NCBI GenBank assembly: GCA_958477305.1
Contig: CAUEFI010000012.1
Span: 1 to 64,000, forward strand
DNA: 64,000 nucleotides
Direction: 5' to 3'
Source: HGM12998 sp900756495
Lineage (GTDB): Bacteria > Bacillota > Clostridia > Oscillospirales > Oscillospiraceae
Positions within the stretch are counted from its first letter, which is position 1. Each line of letters starts with the position of its first letter. This document shows positions 53,689 to 61,342 of this stretch, in pieces. The notes below the pieces were generated by a model. That model had not been told where the DNA came from. It did not search any database and was given only the letters and a program-made list of their open reading frames with translations. A program made the translations under genes and the position numbers.

Positions 53689-54130
53689 CGCCTGGCTTCA
53701 CCTCTCCATCGTATTTCACATTTTCATAGGCGATTTCCAGCAGAGAGACAAATGCCGCCTGCTCCTCCTGCGTCATCCCCCGCAGCAGCAGTCCGCCGGT
53801 TCTGATACAGTTTGCCGTCAATTTTTCCAAAAGAGAACGCCCATATTCGGTGGGAATTATCTTTTGGCACCGCCTGTCTTCCTGTGACTTCTCAAGTGTC
53901 AGAAAGCCCTTTTCGGCCAAACGGGAGACAATCCCCTGCGCCGTCTGATGCGTAGTGCCCAGGTGCGCCTTCAAGTCCTTGATGGTCGCCCCCTCATTTG
54001 CCAGAAAAAATTTCATACTGTCTGCCTGGGAGGCAGTCAGCCCGAGCACCTCCAGGTGGCGGTTTCTGTTTTTAATGATGGTATTGGCAAGCTTGAGTAC
54101 CAGCCGCCCCACATCGCTTTCAAGCTCCAT
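53672..54130 (-). CDS. MarR-family regulator
   Basis: 152 residues, winged helix: LGLTASQADSMKFFLANEGATIKDLKAHLGTTHQTAQGIVSRLAEKGFLTLEKSQEDRRCQKI. The ATG at 54130 has GGAGG five bases upstream. Placed ahead of a MATE pump, the usual pairing for a locally acting repressor that responds to a toxic ligand. Confidence 0.93.
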   Translation of the reverse strand: MELESDVGRLVLKLANTIIKNRNRHLEVLGLTASQADSMKFFLANEGATIKDLKAHLGTTHQTAQGIVSRLAEKGFLTLEKSQEDRRCQKIIPTEYGRSLLEKLTANCIRTGGLLLRGMTQEEQAAFVSLLEIAYENVKYDGEVKPGDVRYL

Positions 54131-54250
54131 CTTTCCCTCCCAAAATATACAGCACGCTTTATATAGGATACAGCTTCCCGCACCTGCTGTCAATGGTACA
54201 TCTGCCTGCTAGGCGGCCGCTCCTGTATCCTGCGGCACACCTAAATAGCG

Positions 54251-54280
54251 AGGGCGCCCGGACCCTTGTCCGGACGCCCT
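54251..54280 (-). terminator. Terminator of the selenium-transport operon
   Basis: Arms 54251-54263 and 54268-54280 (13 bp, one mismatch), CCTT loop, downstream of the DUF3343 stop at 54346. Confidence 0.7.
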
Positions 54281-54345
54281 CCTTTAAGTTATATGTGCAC
54301 AGCTGCTGTCGGGAATGTTCGTCTTCTGTGGAAGCGCTCGCCTCT

Positions 54346-54588
54346 TTACAATTCCTCATTTTGAAAAATCAGTTTGTATCCGCCGCTTTCCACAGCATAT
54401 ACGCCATCCAAATCCTCGTCGGCCATCGCTCCGGCCTCAAACGGCAGGCTGAAGCGGACGCAGGTTCCGCAGGAGGCCGACAGTTTTCTGGGCACAGGGG
54501 CCAGTATCGGGTCATCCCCCAGCCCCTTCAGCCGTCTCTGAAAGGTAATGGCCCCCAGATGGGTATGAAATGTGGCGACCTGCTCCAT
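54346..54588 (-). CDS. DUF3343 protein (putative Se/S carrier-like)
   Basis: 80 residues: ATFHTHLGAITFQRRLKGLGDDPILAPVPRKLSASCGTCVRFSLPFE..., the DUF3343 pattern with a CxxC-like SCGTCV. The family is found with TusA-like proteins and YedE transporters. Starts on the last base of the TusA gene stop (TGATG), so translationally coupled. Role as a carrier of selenium or sulfur is a published hypothesis for the family, not shown here. Confidence 0.8.
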   Translation of the reverse strand: MEQVATFHTHLGAITFQRRLKGLGDDPILAPVPRKLSASCGTCVRFSLPFEAGAMADEDLDGVYAVESGGYKLIFQNEEL

Positions 54589-54788
54589 CAGGAGATGACC
54601 AGTTCGAAATCTTCTCCCAGCGCCCTGCTCTCCACCTTGTAACCCGCATTGACGGCAAAACGGGTGATATTTTGGAGCGGGGTCGCACTGTCCACCAGCA
54701 CCTTGAGGGGAAGCCCGTTCTTGATGGCGTTCTTGGTCATCAGTACAGGCTCCGGACAGGAATAGCCTCTGGCATCGATCTCATTCAT
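54588..54788 (-). CDS. TusA/YedF-like sulfurtransferase-family protein
   Basis: 66 residues: NEIDARGYSCPEPVLMTKNAI with the catalytic-type CPxP, then VLVDSATPLQNITRFAVNAGYKVES. TusA-like, involved in moving sulfur or selenium as a persulfide or selenide on the cysteine. Located between yedE and the DUF3343 gene, the standard selenium-related trio. Confidence 0.9.
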   Translation of the reverse strand: MNEIDARGYSCPEPVLMTKNAIKNGLPLKVLVDSATPLQNITRFAVNAGYKVESRALGEDFELVIS

Positions 54789-54800
54789 GTTCCTACCTCC

Positions 54801-55862
54801 TTACGCCTTTTTGCGGTTCAAGCTGAATCCGCCCAGAGCGGCTACTACAATCAGGCCAATGATGACAGCCACCTTGCCGTTGAAAGTAGGGCCGTCCGCG
54901 GAAGAGGCCAGCCCAAAATTGTGGCAGAAGGCGGCCCCTACTACCATGCCCAGCACAGCCATGGAGGAGTCGCTGTTGCCGCTGCCCGCCAGAATCAGCT
55001 GGCGCAGCGGGCAACCTCCCAGCAGGACCGATCCGAGGCCTACCAAAGCCATCCCCAGGAAGTTCCATACTCCGTCGGTGTGAGCCACCGGCTGCCCGGC
55101 AAAGCCGGGGTTGAATGCGCCAACGATCAGATTGCCAATCAGCACCGCTACAAAAATAGCTGCAAAGCCCATCAGCAGGTGCCAATCCTTGAACATCATG
55201 GCATCCCGAATGCCGCCCACCATGCACAGGCGGCTGCGCTGGGCCAGCGCGCCCACCACCAGGCCGGCCACCAGGGCCATGGCCAAAGGCGCCCGCATAG
55301 AGCCGGGACCGCTTTCCGAGAAGAAAATAAACGCGGGGGCGGCGCATACCAGCACCAGCAGCGCCACGGAAACCGCCGGCATCAGTGCGCCCTCAATCTT
55401 AGCCTGGGGCTGAGACTTTTTCAGCGTAAACCCTTTCTTCAGGAAAAGCGTACCTCCAAAAATACCGGCAATAAAGCCTACCAGACCAATAATGGCATTG
55501 CCGTCTCCGCCGCCCAGGCGAATCACCATTCTCAGCGGACAGCCCAGGAACATCAGCGCCCCCACCATCACGCAAAAGCCCAGTACGAAGCGGATCATCG
55601 GCGAAGAGCCGCCGCGGACCTTGAACTCCTTGCCCGCCAGCGCCATCACCATCGCGCCCAGTACCAAGCCGATGATTTCAGGACGGATGTACTGGACAAC
55701 TTCGGCCCGGTGGAGTCCCACGCCGCCCGCAATGTCCCGCAGGAAGCAGGCGATACAGAAGCCCATATTGGCCGGGTTGCCAAAGGCCACCAGCATAACT
55801 GCGACGGCGCCAACAATTAGGCCCGACAAAATGATTAAAATATGCTCTTTTCCCCTTGCCAT
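54801..55862 (-). CDS. YedE-family putative selenium transporter
   Basis: 353 residues, about ten membrane segments in two YeeE/YedE repeats, with conserved cysteines at FCIACFLRD, FLGCPLRMV, RSRLCMVGG and LLGGCPLRQL. The family is linked to uptake of selenium or sulfur compounds, with selenium inferred from co-occurrence with selD-dependent genomes. The ATG at 55862 has GGGAGGA seven bases upstream. First gene of yedE-tusA-DUF3343. Confidence 0.88.
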   Translation of the reverse strand: MARGKEHILIILSGLIVGAVAVMLVAFGNPANMGFCIACFLRDIAGGVGLHRAEVVQYIRPEIIGLVLGAMVMALAGKEFKVRGGSSPMIRFVLGFCVMVGALMFLGCPLRMVIRLGGGDGNAIIGLVGFIAGIFGGTLFLKKGFTLKKSQPQAKIEGALMPAVSVALLVLVCAAPAFIFFSESGPGSMRAPLAMALVAGLVVGALAQRSRLCMVGGIRDAMMFKDWHLLMGFAAIFVAVLIGNLIVGAFNPGFAGQPVAHTDGVWNFLGMALVGLGSVLLGGCPLRQLILAGSGNSDSSMAVLGMVVGAAFCHNFGLASSADGPTFNGKVAVIIGLIVVAALGGFSLNRKKA

Positions 55863-55902
55863 GTCAAATTCCTCCCTTTTTACACACATTTATACTGGTT
55901 TT

Positions 55903-55931
55903 ATTGTATCGTATAACTTCCAAAATTTGAA
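55903..55931 (-). promoter_or_regulatory. Promoter of the yedE operon
   Basis: Minus strand TTCAAA (55926-55931), 17-base spacer, TACAAT (55903-55908), in AT-rich DNA. Confidence 0.6.
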
Positions 55932-56001
55932 ATATGAATTTATAATAATGTCCCCTGTTTTATTATTAAAATAAATAGCGTCACTGCCGGTGCGCTGTGG
56001 C

Positions 56002-56030
56002 TTGAACTTGGCGGCCTAATATAGTACAAT
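56002..56030 (+). promoter_or_regulatory. Promoter of the acetyltransferase pseudogene
   Basis: TTGAAC (56002-56007), 17-base spacer, TACAAT (56025-56030), 93 bases before the ATG. Confidence 0.7.
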
Positions 56031-56122
56031 GGGGCCGGCTAAGGCCTGATAGCCTGATAAAAAGCAGGAAATCCGGACGGCCGCGGCCCATCGTGCCAAA
56101 CATGCTGCATGGAGGAATCACT

Positions 56123-56442
56123 ATGGCAGACCTGCCCAATCCAAATGTCGTCTTTCCCAATGAATATCATACCTCCTGCTTTCTGAAGAACGTGATCACC
56201 GCGCCCAACATTCTGGTCGGCGATTATACCTAACCATTGTGGGCGGAAATCCCGCCAGGCTCATCCGGGAGCGCTTCGACGATGAATTGACCGCACTGCT
56301 GTTGGCACTGAAGTGGTGGGATCTCTGTGCGGACGAGATCGCGGATCTGCTCCCCCTGCTGTGCAGCCCAGACCTGGAACAGGTACGGCAGGTCCTGCGC
56401 CGACGCTGTAGGAGGCAGATTCAACCATCCGAAGATAAGTAA
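56123..56442 (+). pseudogene. CatB/Vat-type O-acetyltransferase pseudogene, centre deleted
   Basis: ATG 56123 with GGAGG opens ADLPNPNVVFPNEYHTSC then FLKNVITAPNILVGDYT, the start of a left-handed beta-helix acetyltransferase, but a TAA follows at 56231. In the +2 frame the C-terminus of the same family resumes immediately: TIVGGNPARLIRERFDDEL, then a WWD segment. About 100-120 central residues, including the active site, are missing. The joint lies at TATACC, a short sequence the intact gene would be expected to have twice. Confidence 0.85.
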
Positions 56443-56473
56443 AAAGCAGCCGATCCAATGGATCGGCTGCTTT
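56443..56473. terminator. Bidirectional terminator between the pseudogene and selD
   Basis: Arms 56443-56457 and 56459-56473 (about 13 usable bp), flanked by A and T runs. Confidence 0.85.
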
Positions 56474-57514
56474 CTATTTAACCCGGATCAGCGGGCCGCC
56501 CGCCTCCAGCGCCCGCCCTATGGCGGCTGCGGATACCCCGCCGTCCTCCAGCCTGGCCAGCAGCTCCGCCGCCCGCTCTTCCGGGACGGCAATGAGCAGC
56601 CCTCCGGCCGTCTGGGGATCGAAGAGCACATCGGTCAGCGCCAGGGAAACCCCGGCTCCGATCTCGGCGCTGTCCCCCACAAAGTCCCGGTTGCGGTAGG
56701 CCCCGCCGGGGATAATGCCCTCCCGGGCCAGCTCCAGGGCCTTCGGAACAACGGGAATCTCCTGAGACCACAGCTCCACCGAGACGCCGCTCCCCTGTGC
56801 CAGCTCCTTTATATGGCCCATAAGGCCAAACCCGGTTACATCCGTGCACGCATTGGGCCTGGCCGGCATCATGGCGGCCTGCGCCAGCCGGTTGAGGCTG
56901 GCCATCAGCTCCACCATGCTCCGGTACTCCGCCTCGCTGAGCAGCTCTGCTTTGGCCCCGGTGGTGAGAATTCCGGTTCCCAGCGCCTTGGTAAGCACCA
57001 GCAGGTCTCCCGGCCGCGCCCCGCTGTTGGTCAAAATATCCTCCGGTCTGGCAAATCCGGTGACACACATCCCGTACTTCGGCTCCTGATCCTCAATGGA
57101 GTGTCCCCCTGCGATCACCGCTCCGGCCTCCACCGCCTTGTCGGCGCCTCCGGCCAGGATGGCCCCCGCCACCTCCGCGCCCAGACAGGAGGGGATGGCC
57201 AGCAGGTTCATTGCCAATTTGGGCACTCCTCCCATGGCATAGACGTCCGAGAGGGCGTTGGAGGCGGCGATCCGCCCAAAATCATATGGGTCGTCCACCA
57301 CCGGCGGGAAAAAATCCACCGTCTGGATCAACGCCGTATCGGCGCTTACCCGATAGACGGCAGCGTCGTCGCTGGAGTCAAACCCAACCATCAAGTTGGG
57401 GTCTTCTGTCCGGGGCAGACCGGACAATACGTGTTTCAGGACACCCGGTCCCAGCTTTGCTCCTCACCCGCCGGCTGTCGTCATGGCGGTCAGCCTGATC
57501 TGATCTGACGGCAT
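56474..57514 (-). CDS. selD: Selenide, water dikinase SelD, selenoprotein form (in-frame TGA)
   Basis: Makes selenophosphate from selenide and ATP, the selenium donor for selenocysteine. The open frame starts at 57427, but the family N-terminus continues upstream: ATG 57514 with GGAGG seven bases before it reads MPSDQIRLTAMTTAGG, then TGA (57464-57466), then GAKLGPGVLKHVLSGLPR. The TGA sits where SelD has its catalytic Cys or Sec, before the conserved GAK. So residue 17 is Sec, and length becomes 346. Just beyond the TGA, GGGAC-CGGGT-GTCCT can form a small stem as a SECIS. Later motifs (DVTGFGLMGH, DPQTAGGLL) are intact. Confidence 0.93.
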
Positions 57515-57554
57515 TGGTGTCCCTCCTTTCTGCTCTGTTTTTCTCAGTCTACCC

Positions 57555-57589
57555 CAAATCGCACCAAAAGGCAACCGCAAATCGCACCA
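57555..57589. promoter_or_regulatory. Two direct repeats between divergent selD and the ATPase gene
   Basis: CAAATCGCACCA occurs at 57555-57566 and 57578-57589, starts 23 bases apart, about two helical turns. A possible operator for one or both genes; not a recognised box. Confidence 0.4.
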
Positions 57590-57646
57590 GAGCCCCCTCT
57601 GCCGCATACGCTGTGAATGAGAAACAAACGCAATGGAGGGTCATTT

Positions 57647-58729
57647 ATGGCAGCGGAAGCACAGGTTCAATTTTTTCTCGGGGCCAATGCCCCCACGGGA
57701 TTCTACTCCCTTTACGATCAGCTTATAGACCCCGCCGAGGCGGAGGATATCTATATTTTAAAGGGCGGCCCCGGCTGCGGAAAATCTTCTTTGATGAAGC
57801 GCGTCGGCGGCGCCCTGGAGGAGCGCGGCTTGGCCGCAGAGTACATCCCCTGCTCCGGAGACCCGGACTCTCTGGACGCGGTGGTCTTTCCTTCCCTCAA
57901 AGCCGCCATTGTGGACGGCACAGCCCCCCATGTGGTAGAGCCCAAATACCCCGGCGCGGTGGAGTGCTACGTCAATTTGGGCGACTGTTATGACAAAGCC
58001 GCGCTGGCCCGAATCAAGCCTGAAATTATCTCCTGTATGACGGGCTATAAAGGCTGCTATACTCGGGCCTACCGCTGTCTCAACGCAGCGGCTCAAATCA
58101 GTGAAGATATGCGCGCCCTGCTGAGCACTCCGGCCCTGGAGGCCAAGGCGGCCAAGCGGGTGAAGGGCATCCTGGCCCGGGAAGTCAAAAAGAGCGGCAG
58201 CGAACCGGGCAAGGCGGTGCAGCGCTTTCTGGGCGCCATTACCTGGAAGGGCCCCCTGTGCCTTTTCGATACCGCCGACGCCCTGTGCAGGCGGATCTAT
58301 GAGCTCTCCGACACCTATGGCCTGGCCCACACCATGCTGACCCATCTGGCCGCCGGGGCTATGGCCGCCGGATACGACGTCATCGTCTGCCCCGCCCTCA
58401 TGGCTCCGGACCGGATCGAGCACCTGCTTATCCCCGCCCTGTCCCTGGGCTTCGTCACCTCCACCCCCGCCCTGCCCTATGGCAAGCGCCCCTACCGGCG
58501 CATCCGCATGGACGCCATGGCCGACCCGGAGGCGCTGCGCCGGAACCGGGCCCGGCTGCGCTTCTCCCGCAAGGTCTCCGCCGCTCTGGTGGAGGAGGCC
58601 GTGGAATCCCTCGCCCAGGCCAAGTCCATGCACGACGGCCTGGAGGCGCTCTACAATCCCCATGTTGACTTCGCTCGTGTCTACCGCACTGCGGACGACC
58701 TCGCCGCCGCGCTGCTTGCGCGGGCATGA
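57647..58729 (+). CDS. P-loop ATPase of the PRK06851 type, unknown function
   Basis: 360 residues. Walker A GGPGCGKSS (near residue 40) after FYSLYDQLIDPAEAEDIYILK; then SGDPDSLDAVVFPSLKAAIVDGTAPHVVEPKYPGAVECYVNLGD, which is the family's most conserved stretch. A second, degenerate nucleotide-binding-like half may lie near 205-245. The family is common in Clostridia and unstudied. ATG 57647 has GGAGG seven bases upstream. It is divergent from selD, and a terminator follows. Confidence 0.8.
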   Translation: MAAEAQVQFFLGANAPTGFYSLYDQLIDPAEAEDIYILKGGPGCGKSSLMKRVGGALEERGLAAEYIPCSGDPDSLDAVVFPSLKAAIVDGTAPHVVEPKYPGAVECYVNLGDCYDKAALARIKPEIISCMTGYKGCYTRAYRCLNAAAQISEDMRALLSTPALEAKAAKRVKGILAREVKKSGSEPGKAVQRFLGAITWKGPLCLFDTADALCRRIYELSDTYGLAHTMLTHLAAGAMAAGYDVIVCPALMAPDRIEHLLIPALSLGFVTSTPALPYGKRPYRRIRMDAMADPEALRRNRARLRFSRKVSAALVEEAVESLAQAKSMHDGLEALYNPHVDFARVYRTADDLAAALLARA

Positions 58730-58737
58730 CCAAACTG

Positions 58738-58776
58738 CCGGAACAGCGGCGGGAATGCCTCCCGCCGCTGTTCCGG
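58738..58776. terminator. Bidirectional terminator
   Basis: Perfect 17-bp arms 58738-58754 and 58760-58776, loop ATGCC, between convergent stops. Confidence 0.88.
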
Positions 58777-58786
58777 CTTATCTGCC

Positions 58787-60229
58787 TTATGCGCGCTCCA
58801 GGTTCTCCTGGGCGGGGTTGTCAATCAGCCTCCCCAGGGGATCGAAGCGGGATCCATGGCAGGGACAGTCCCAGGATTTCTCGTCCGGGTTCCACTCCAG
58901 CTGACATCCCAGATGAGGACAGCGGGTGGAGACCATAAAAATCTCCCCATCCTCATTTTTATAGACCCCCACCTTCTCCCCGTCGCAGTCCACCACGCCG
59001 CCGTGGCCGGGCGGCAGAGCGTCCAGATCGGCCCGGGGCGGCGAAAAGATCTGCCGGGAGAGGCCTTTGACCGTCTGTTTTCCGTCTTCCCACAGATTCT
59101 GTGCCGAGGCCGCCAGATGGAAGCGTCCGGGGTCGAAGACGGCGGCGTCCGGATTTTCCCGCCCGGTAATCAGATCGCTGATGACCATAGCGGCCACCAT
59201 GGAGCTGGTCATGCCCCACTTCTGAAAGCCGGTGGCCACATACCAGTCCGGCTCGGAAGCGGCGGCGTAGCGGCCGATATAGGGCACGCCGTCCAGGGTC
59301 ATGCAGTCCTGGGCCGACCAGTGGGCCACCTCCCTGCTCTTCGGGAAGAGCCGTTCCCCCTGTTCCCGCAGCGCCCTGTAGCGGCCACCGGCCGAGTTTT
59401 CTCCCGTGCGGTGGTTCTCTCCCCCCAGCAGAAGGCAGGATCCCACATTTCGGAAGGAGAGCGCACCGGGATCGGTGCCCCGGTACATGCCGTCCAGCTC
59501 CGCGGCGCCCTCCAGAGCGATGACATAGCTGCGCTCCTGGTGCTGCCGCAGGAAGTAGTAGCCGGGGAAGTTGACAAAGGGGTAGTGTGTCGCAAAAACA
59601 ACATGCCTGGCCTCCACCGTCCCCTGTTCCGTCTCAATGCGGCCCCCCGCAACCTTGAGGACACGGGTGTCCTCGTAGACCGTCAGGTTCCGGGCCGCCC
59701 CCTCCAGAAAGCGGAGGGGGTGGAACTGGGCCTGTCTGTTGAAGCGAACCGCACCCTTTACGGGGAAGGACAGGGAGGTCTCCCCGGTAAACGCGGCGTC
59801 AATCCCCAGAGAGGCCGCGGCACGGGCCTCCTCCCGCACCGCGTCGTCCGTCACAGTGGAATAGAGATAGGCTGGCCGATCTTCAAATGCGCAGTCGATG
59901 CCCTCCGCCTCCACCACGCGGCGGTATTCCTCAATGGCCCTGGTGTTGGCGCGGGCGTACTGCCGGGCCGCCTCCTCACCCAGGGTCTCAATAAGCTTGG
60001 CATAGATGAGCCCGTGCTGGGCGGTAATCTTGGCGGTGGTGTTTTTGGTCTGGCCGCTGCCCAGGCGGCGGGCCTCCAGCACCACGGCCTCCACGCCCTT
60101 CTGCCGGAGCTGCCAGGCCGTAAGCACGCCGGCCATACCGCCGCCAATGACGGCCGCCTCCACCTTTAAATCTCCCTCCAGCCGGGGGCGGGCGGGAATC
60201 TCTGCGGTTTTACTCCAGATGGATTCCAT
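58787..60229 (-). CDS. FAD-dependent oxidoreductase with C-terminal Rieske domain
   Basis: 480 residues: N-terminal FAD domain (VEAAVIGGGMAGVLTAWQLRQKGVEAVVLEARRLGSGQTKNTTAK, a DAO-type GxGxxG), substrate region with GGENHRTGE and WYVATGFQKWGMTSSMVAA, and a Rieske [2Fe-2S] domain at the end with ligands CPHLGC and CPCHGS. Such fusions are widespread in bacteria; substrate unknown. Electrons could pass from an amine or hydroxy acid to the cluster. Monocistronic by its flanking hairpins. Confidence 0.92.
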   Translation of the reverse strand: MESIWSKTAEIPARPRLEGDLKVEAAVIGGGMAGVLTAWQLRQKGVEAVVLEARRLGSGQTKNTTAKITAQHGLIYAKLIETLGEEAARQYARANTRAIEEYRRVVEAEGIDCAFEDRPAYLYSTVTDDAVREEARAAASLGIDAAFTGETSLSFPVKGAVRFNRQAQFHPLRFLEGAARNLTVYEDTRVLKVAGGRIETEQGTVEARHVVFATHYPFVNFPGYYFLRQHQERSYVIALEGAAELDGMYRGTDPGALSFRNVGSCLLLGGENHRTGENSAGGRYRALREQGERLFPKSREVAHWSAQDCMTLDGVPYIGRYAAASEPDWYVATGFQKWGMTSSMVAAMVISDLITGRENPDAAVFDPGRFHLAASAQNLWEDGKQTVKGLSRQIFSPPRADLDALPPGHGGVVDCDGEKVGVYKNEDGEIFMVSTRCPHLGCQLEWNPDEKSWDCPCHGSRFDPLGRLIDNPAQENLERA

Positions 60230-60378
60230 AGTTATGCATCACCTCTGCCTACAGGATTTGCACAACCAGGGGAAAATAACCGGCGCGGCGGGACCAAGTC
60301 TTATTTGAACGGCAGAGCGACGCCGTCCCGGCGAAAAGGGGCCCGTTTTCGAGGCATATTGAGCCGTTTCAGCCGGTC
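60230..60378. other. Gene-free stretch before the FAD-Rieske gene
   Basis: 149 bases with GC-rich segments and some pairing (for example GACGCCGTC), no gene. The promoter of the downstream minus-strand gene should lie here; no good box pair is visible. Confidence 0.4.
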
Positions 60379-60774
60379 CTATATGATACGGTACCACCAC
60401 TGGATGCTGTCATAGCTCGCTTCCTCATAGACGGGGCTGAAACGCTCCAACCAGGCCGTCATGCAGTGGAGAAGGGCGTTAAGGGGCGGCATCGGCCGTT
60501 CGGGATACAGTATCTCCAACATCTGAAAGTGCTCCGGGCAGAACCTCCGTCCCCGGTTGACCGCCGTCCAGATTCTGCGTTGCACCGACGTGGAATCCAC
60601 TCCGTACTGGTCCGCCACCAGCGAGCAGATCTCTTTCTTGAACGGCCCGCCCCTCTGGATGAGCTCCAGGGCCGCCTGCAAATAGAGGCGGCCTTTGCGG
60701 TTTCTGGGAATACACAGCCACGACAGCAGAAGAGCAATTTTGTTTTCCTTGCGATAGAAAAAGAGCTTTCCCAT
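60379..60774 (-). CDS. Stand-alone Spo0A C-terminal-type DNA-binding protein
   Basis: 131 residues. The middle (about 28-80) reads KGRLYLQAALELIQRGGPFKKEICSLVADQYGVDSTSVQRRIWTAVNRG, matching the effector domain of Spo0A (family pattern G..YL..A..L....... I...L...IA..Y...S.VER.IR.AI...W). There is no receiver domain. The start has AAAAGGAG six bases upstream of ATG 60774; a short leader suggests near-leaderless transcription. Divergent from the XRE gene. Confidence 0.72.
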   Translation of the reverse strand: MGKLFFYRKENKIALLLSWLCIPRNRKGRLYLQAALELIQRGGPFKKEICSLVADQYGVDSTSVQRRIWTAVNRGRRFCPEHFQMLEILYPERPMPPLNALLHCMTAWLERFSPVYEEASYDSIQWWYRII

Positions 60775-60793
60775 GGTATCACTCCTTTTCTCC

Positions 60794-60822
60794 ATTTTAT
60801 ATATTAATAATATATATGTCAA
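60794..60822 (-). promoter_or_regulatory. Promoter of the Spo0A-like gene
   Basis: Minus strand TTGACA (60817-60822), 17-base spacer, TAAAAT (60794-60799), in a strongly AT-rich patch. Confidence 0.75.
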
Positions 60823-60898
60823 CATAAAACACATATTATTAAGGAATCCTGCCCATCATACTTCTATAGTAAAATAGTACTGATAGGCGGTGATACAT

Positions 60899-61213
60899 TT
60901 GGAGTGGTGCCCGGAAATTGTGGCAGAACGAATTGCCTACCTGCGCAATAGAAAAGGAGTTTCTGCTCTACAGATGAGCAGAGCACTCAGCCAAAGCGAT
61001 TCTTATATCAACAAAGTAGAAAACCACGAAATCGTACCTCCGTTTCCGTCGTTCTTTGCTATCTGCAAGTATCTGAATATTGAGCCATCTGACTTTTTTG
61101 ACCTTAATCAGCGCTTTCCTGAAAAGCTTATTCCTCTCATTGCGGATCTAGAGTGTCTGGATGAAGAAGAATTGAATCATATCGCCGCTATCGTAAAGAG
61201 TATGAAAAAATAG
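60899..61213 (+). CDS. XRE-family helix-turn-helix regulator
   Basis: 104 residues from a TTG (60899-60901), with AGGCGG about eight bases upstream; a GTG three codons earlier (60890) has no ribosome site. The helix-turn-helix reads IAYLRNRKGVSALQMSRALSQSDSYINKVENHEIVPPFPSFFAICKYLNIEPSDFF. Base composition is lower in GC than the neighbours, suggesting a horizontally gained segment with the Spo0A-like gene. Closed by a strong terminator. Confidence 0.85.
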   Translation: MEWCPEIVAERIAYLRNRKGVSALQMSRALSQSDSYINKVENHEIVPPFPSFFAICKYLNIEPSDFFDLNQRFPEKLIPLIADLECLDEEELNHIAAIVKSMKK

Positions 61214-61255
61214 CGCGGACCGCCGGCGCCTGCCGGCAGTCCGCGTCTCTTTTTC
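61214..61255 (+). terminator. Terminator of the XRE gene
   Basis: Arms CGCGGAC (61214-61220) with GTCCGCG (61239-61245) enclosing GCCGGC pairs, then TCTCTTTTT. It separates the XRE gene from kamBC. Confidence 0.9.
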
Positions 61256-61289
61256 CCTGCCGCCGCACGCTCCTCTGTCCGGCTCCCCA

Positions 61290-61319
61290 TTGACAGGCCG
61301 GCCGGCCGGCCCGTATAAT
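61290..61319 (+). promoter_or_regulatory. Consensus kamBC promoter with GGCC-repeat spacer
   Basis: TTGACA (61290-61295) and TATAAT (61314-61319) flank an 18-base spacer made of four GGCC units plus CG. Confidence 0.88.
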
Positions 61320-61342
61320 GGGGCCAAAAGGGGGGTGGAGCC

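Noticed and set aside
60280..60370. A possible third copy of the palindromic element (AAGTCTTATTTGAAC)
   Set aside because: Only about 15 bases resemble the element ends and neither the centre nor a CTAG end follows.
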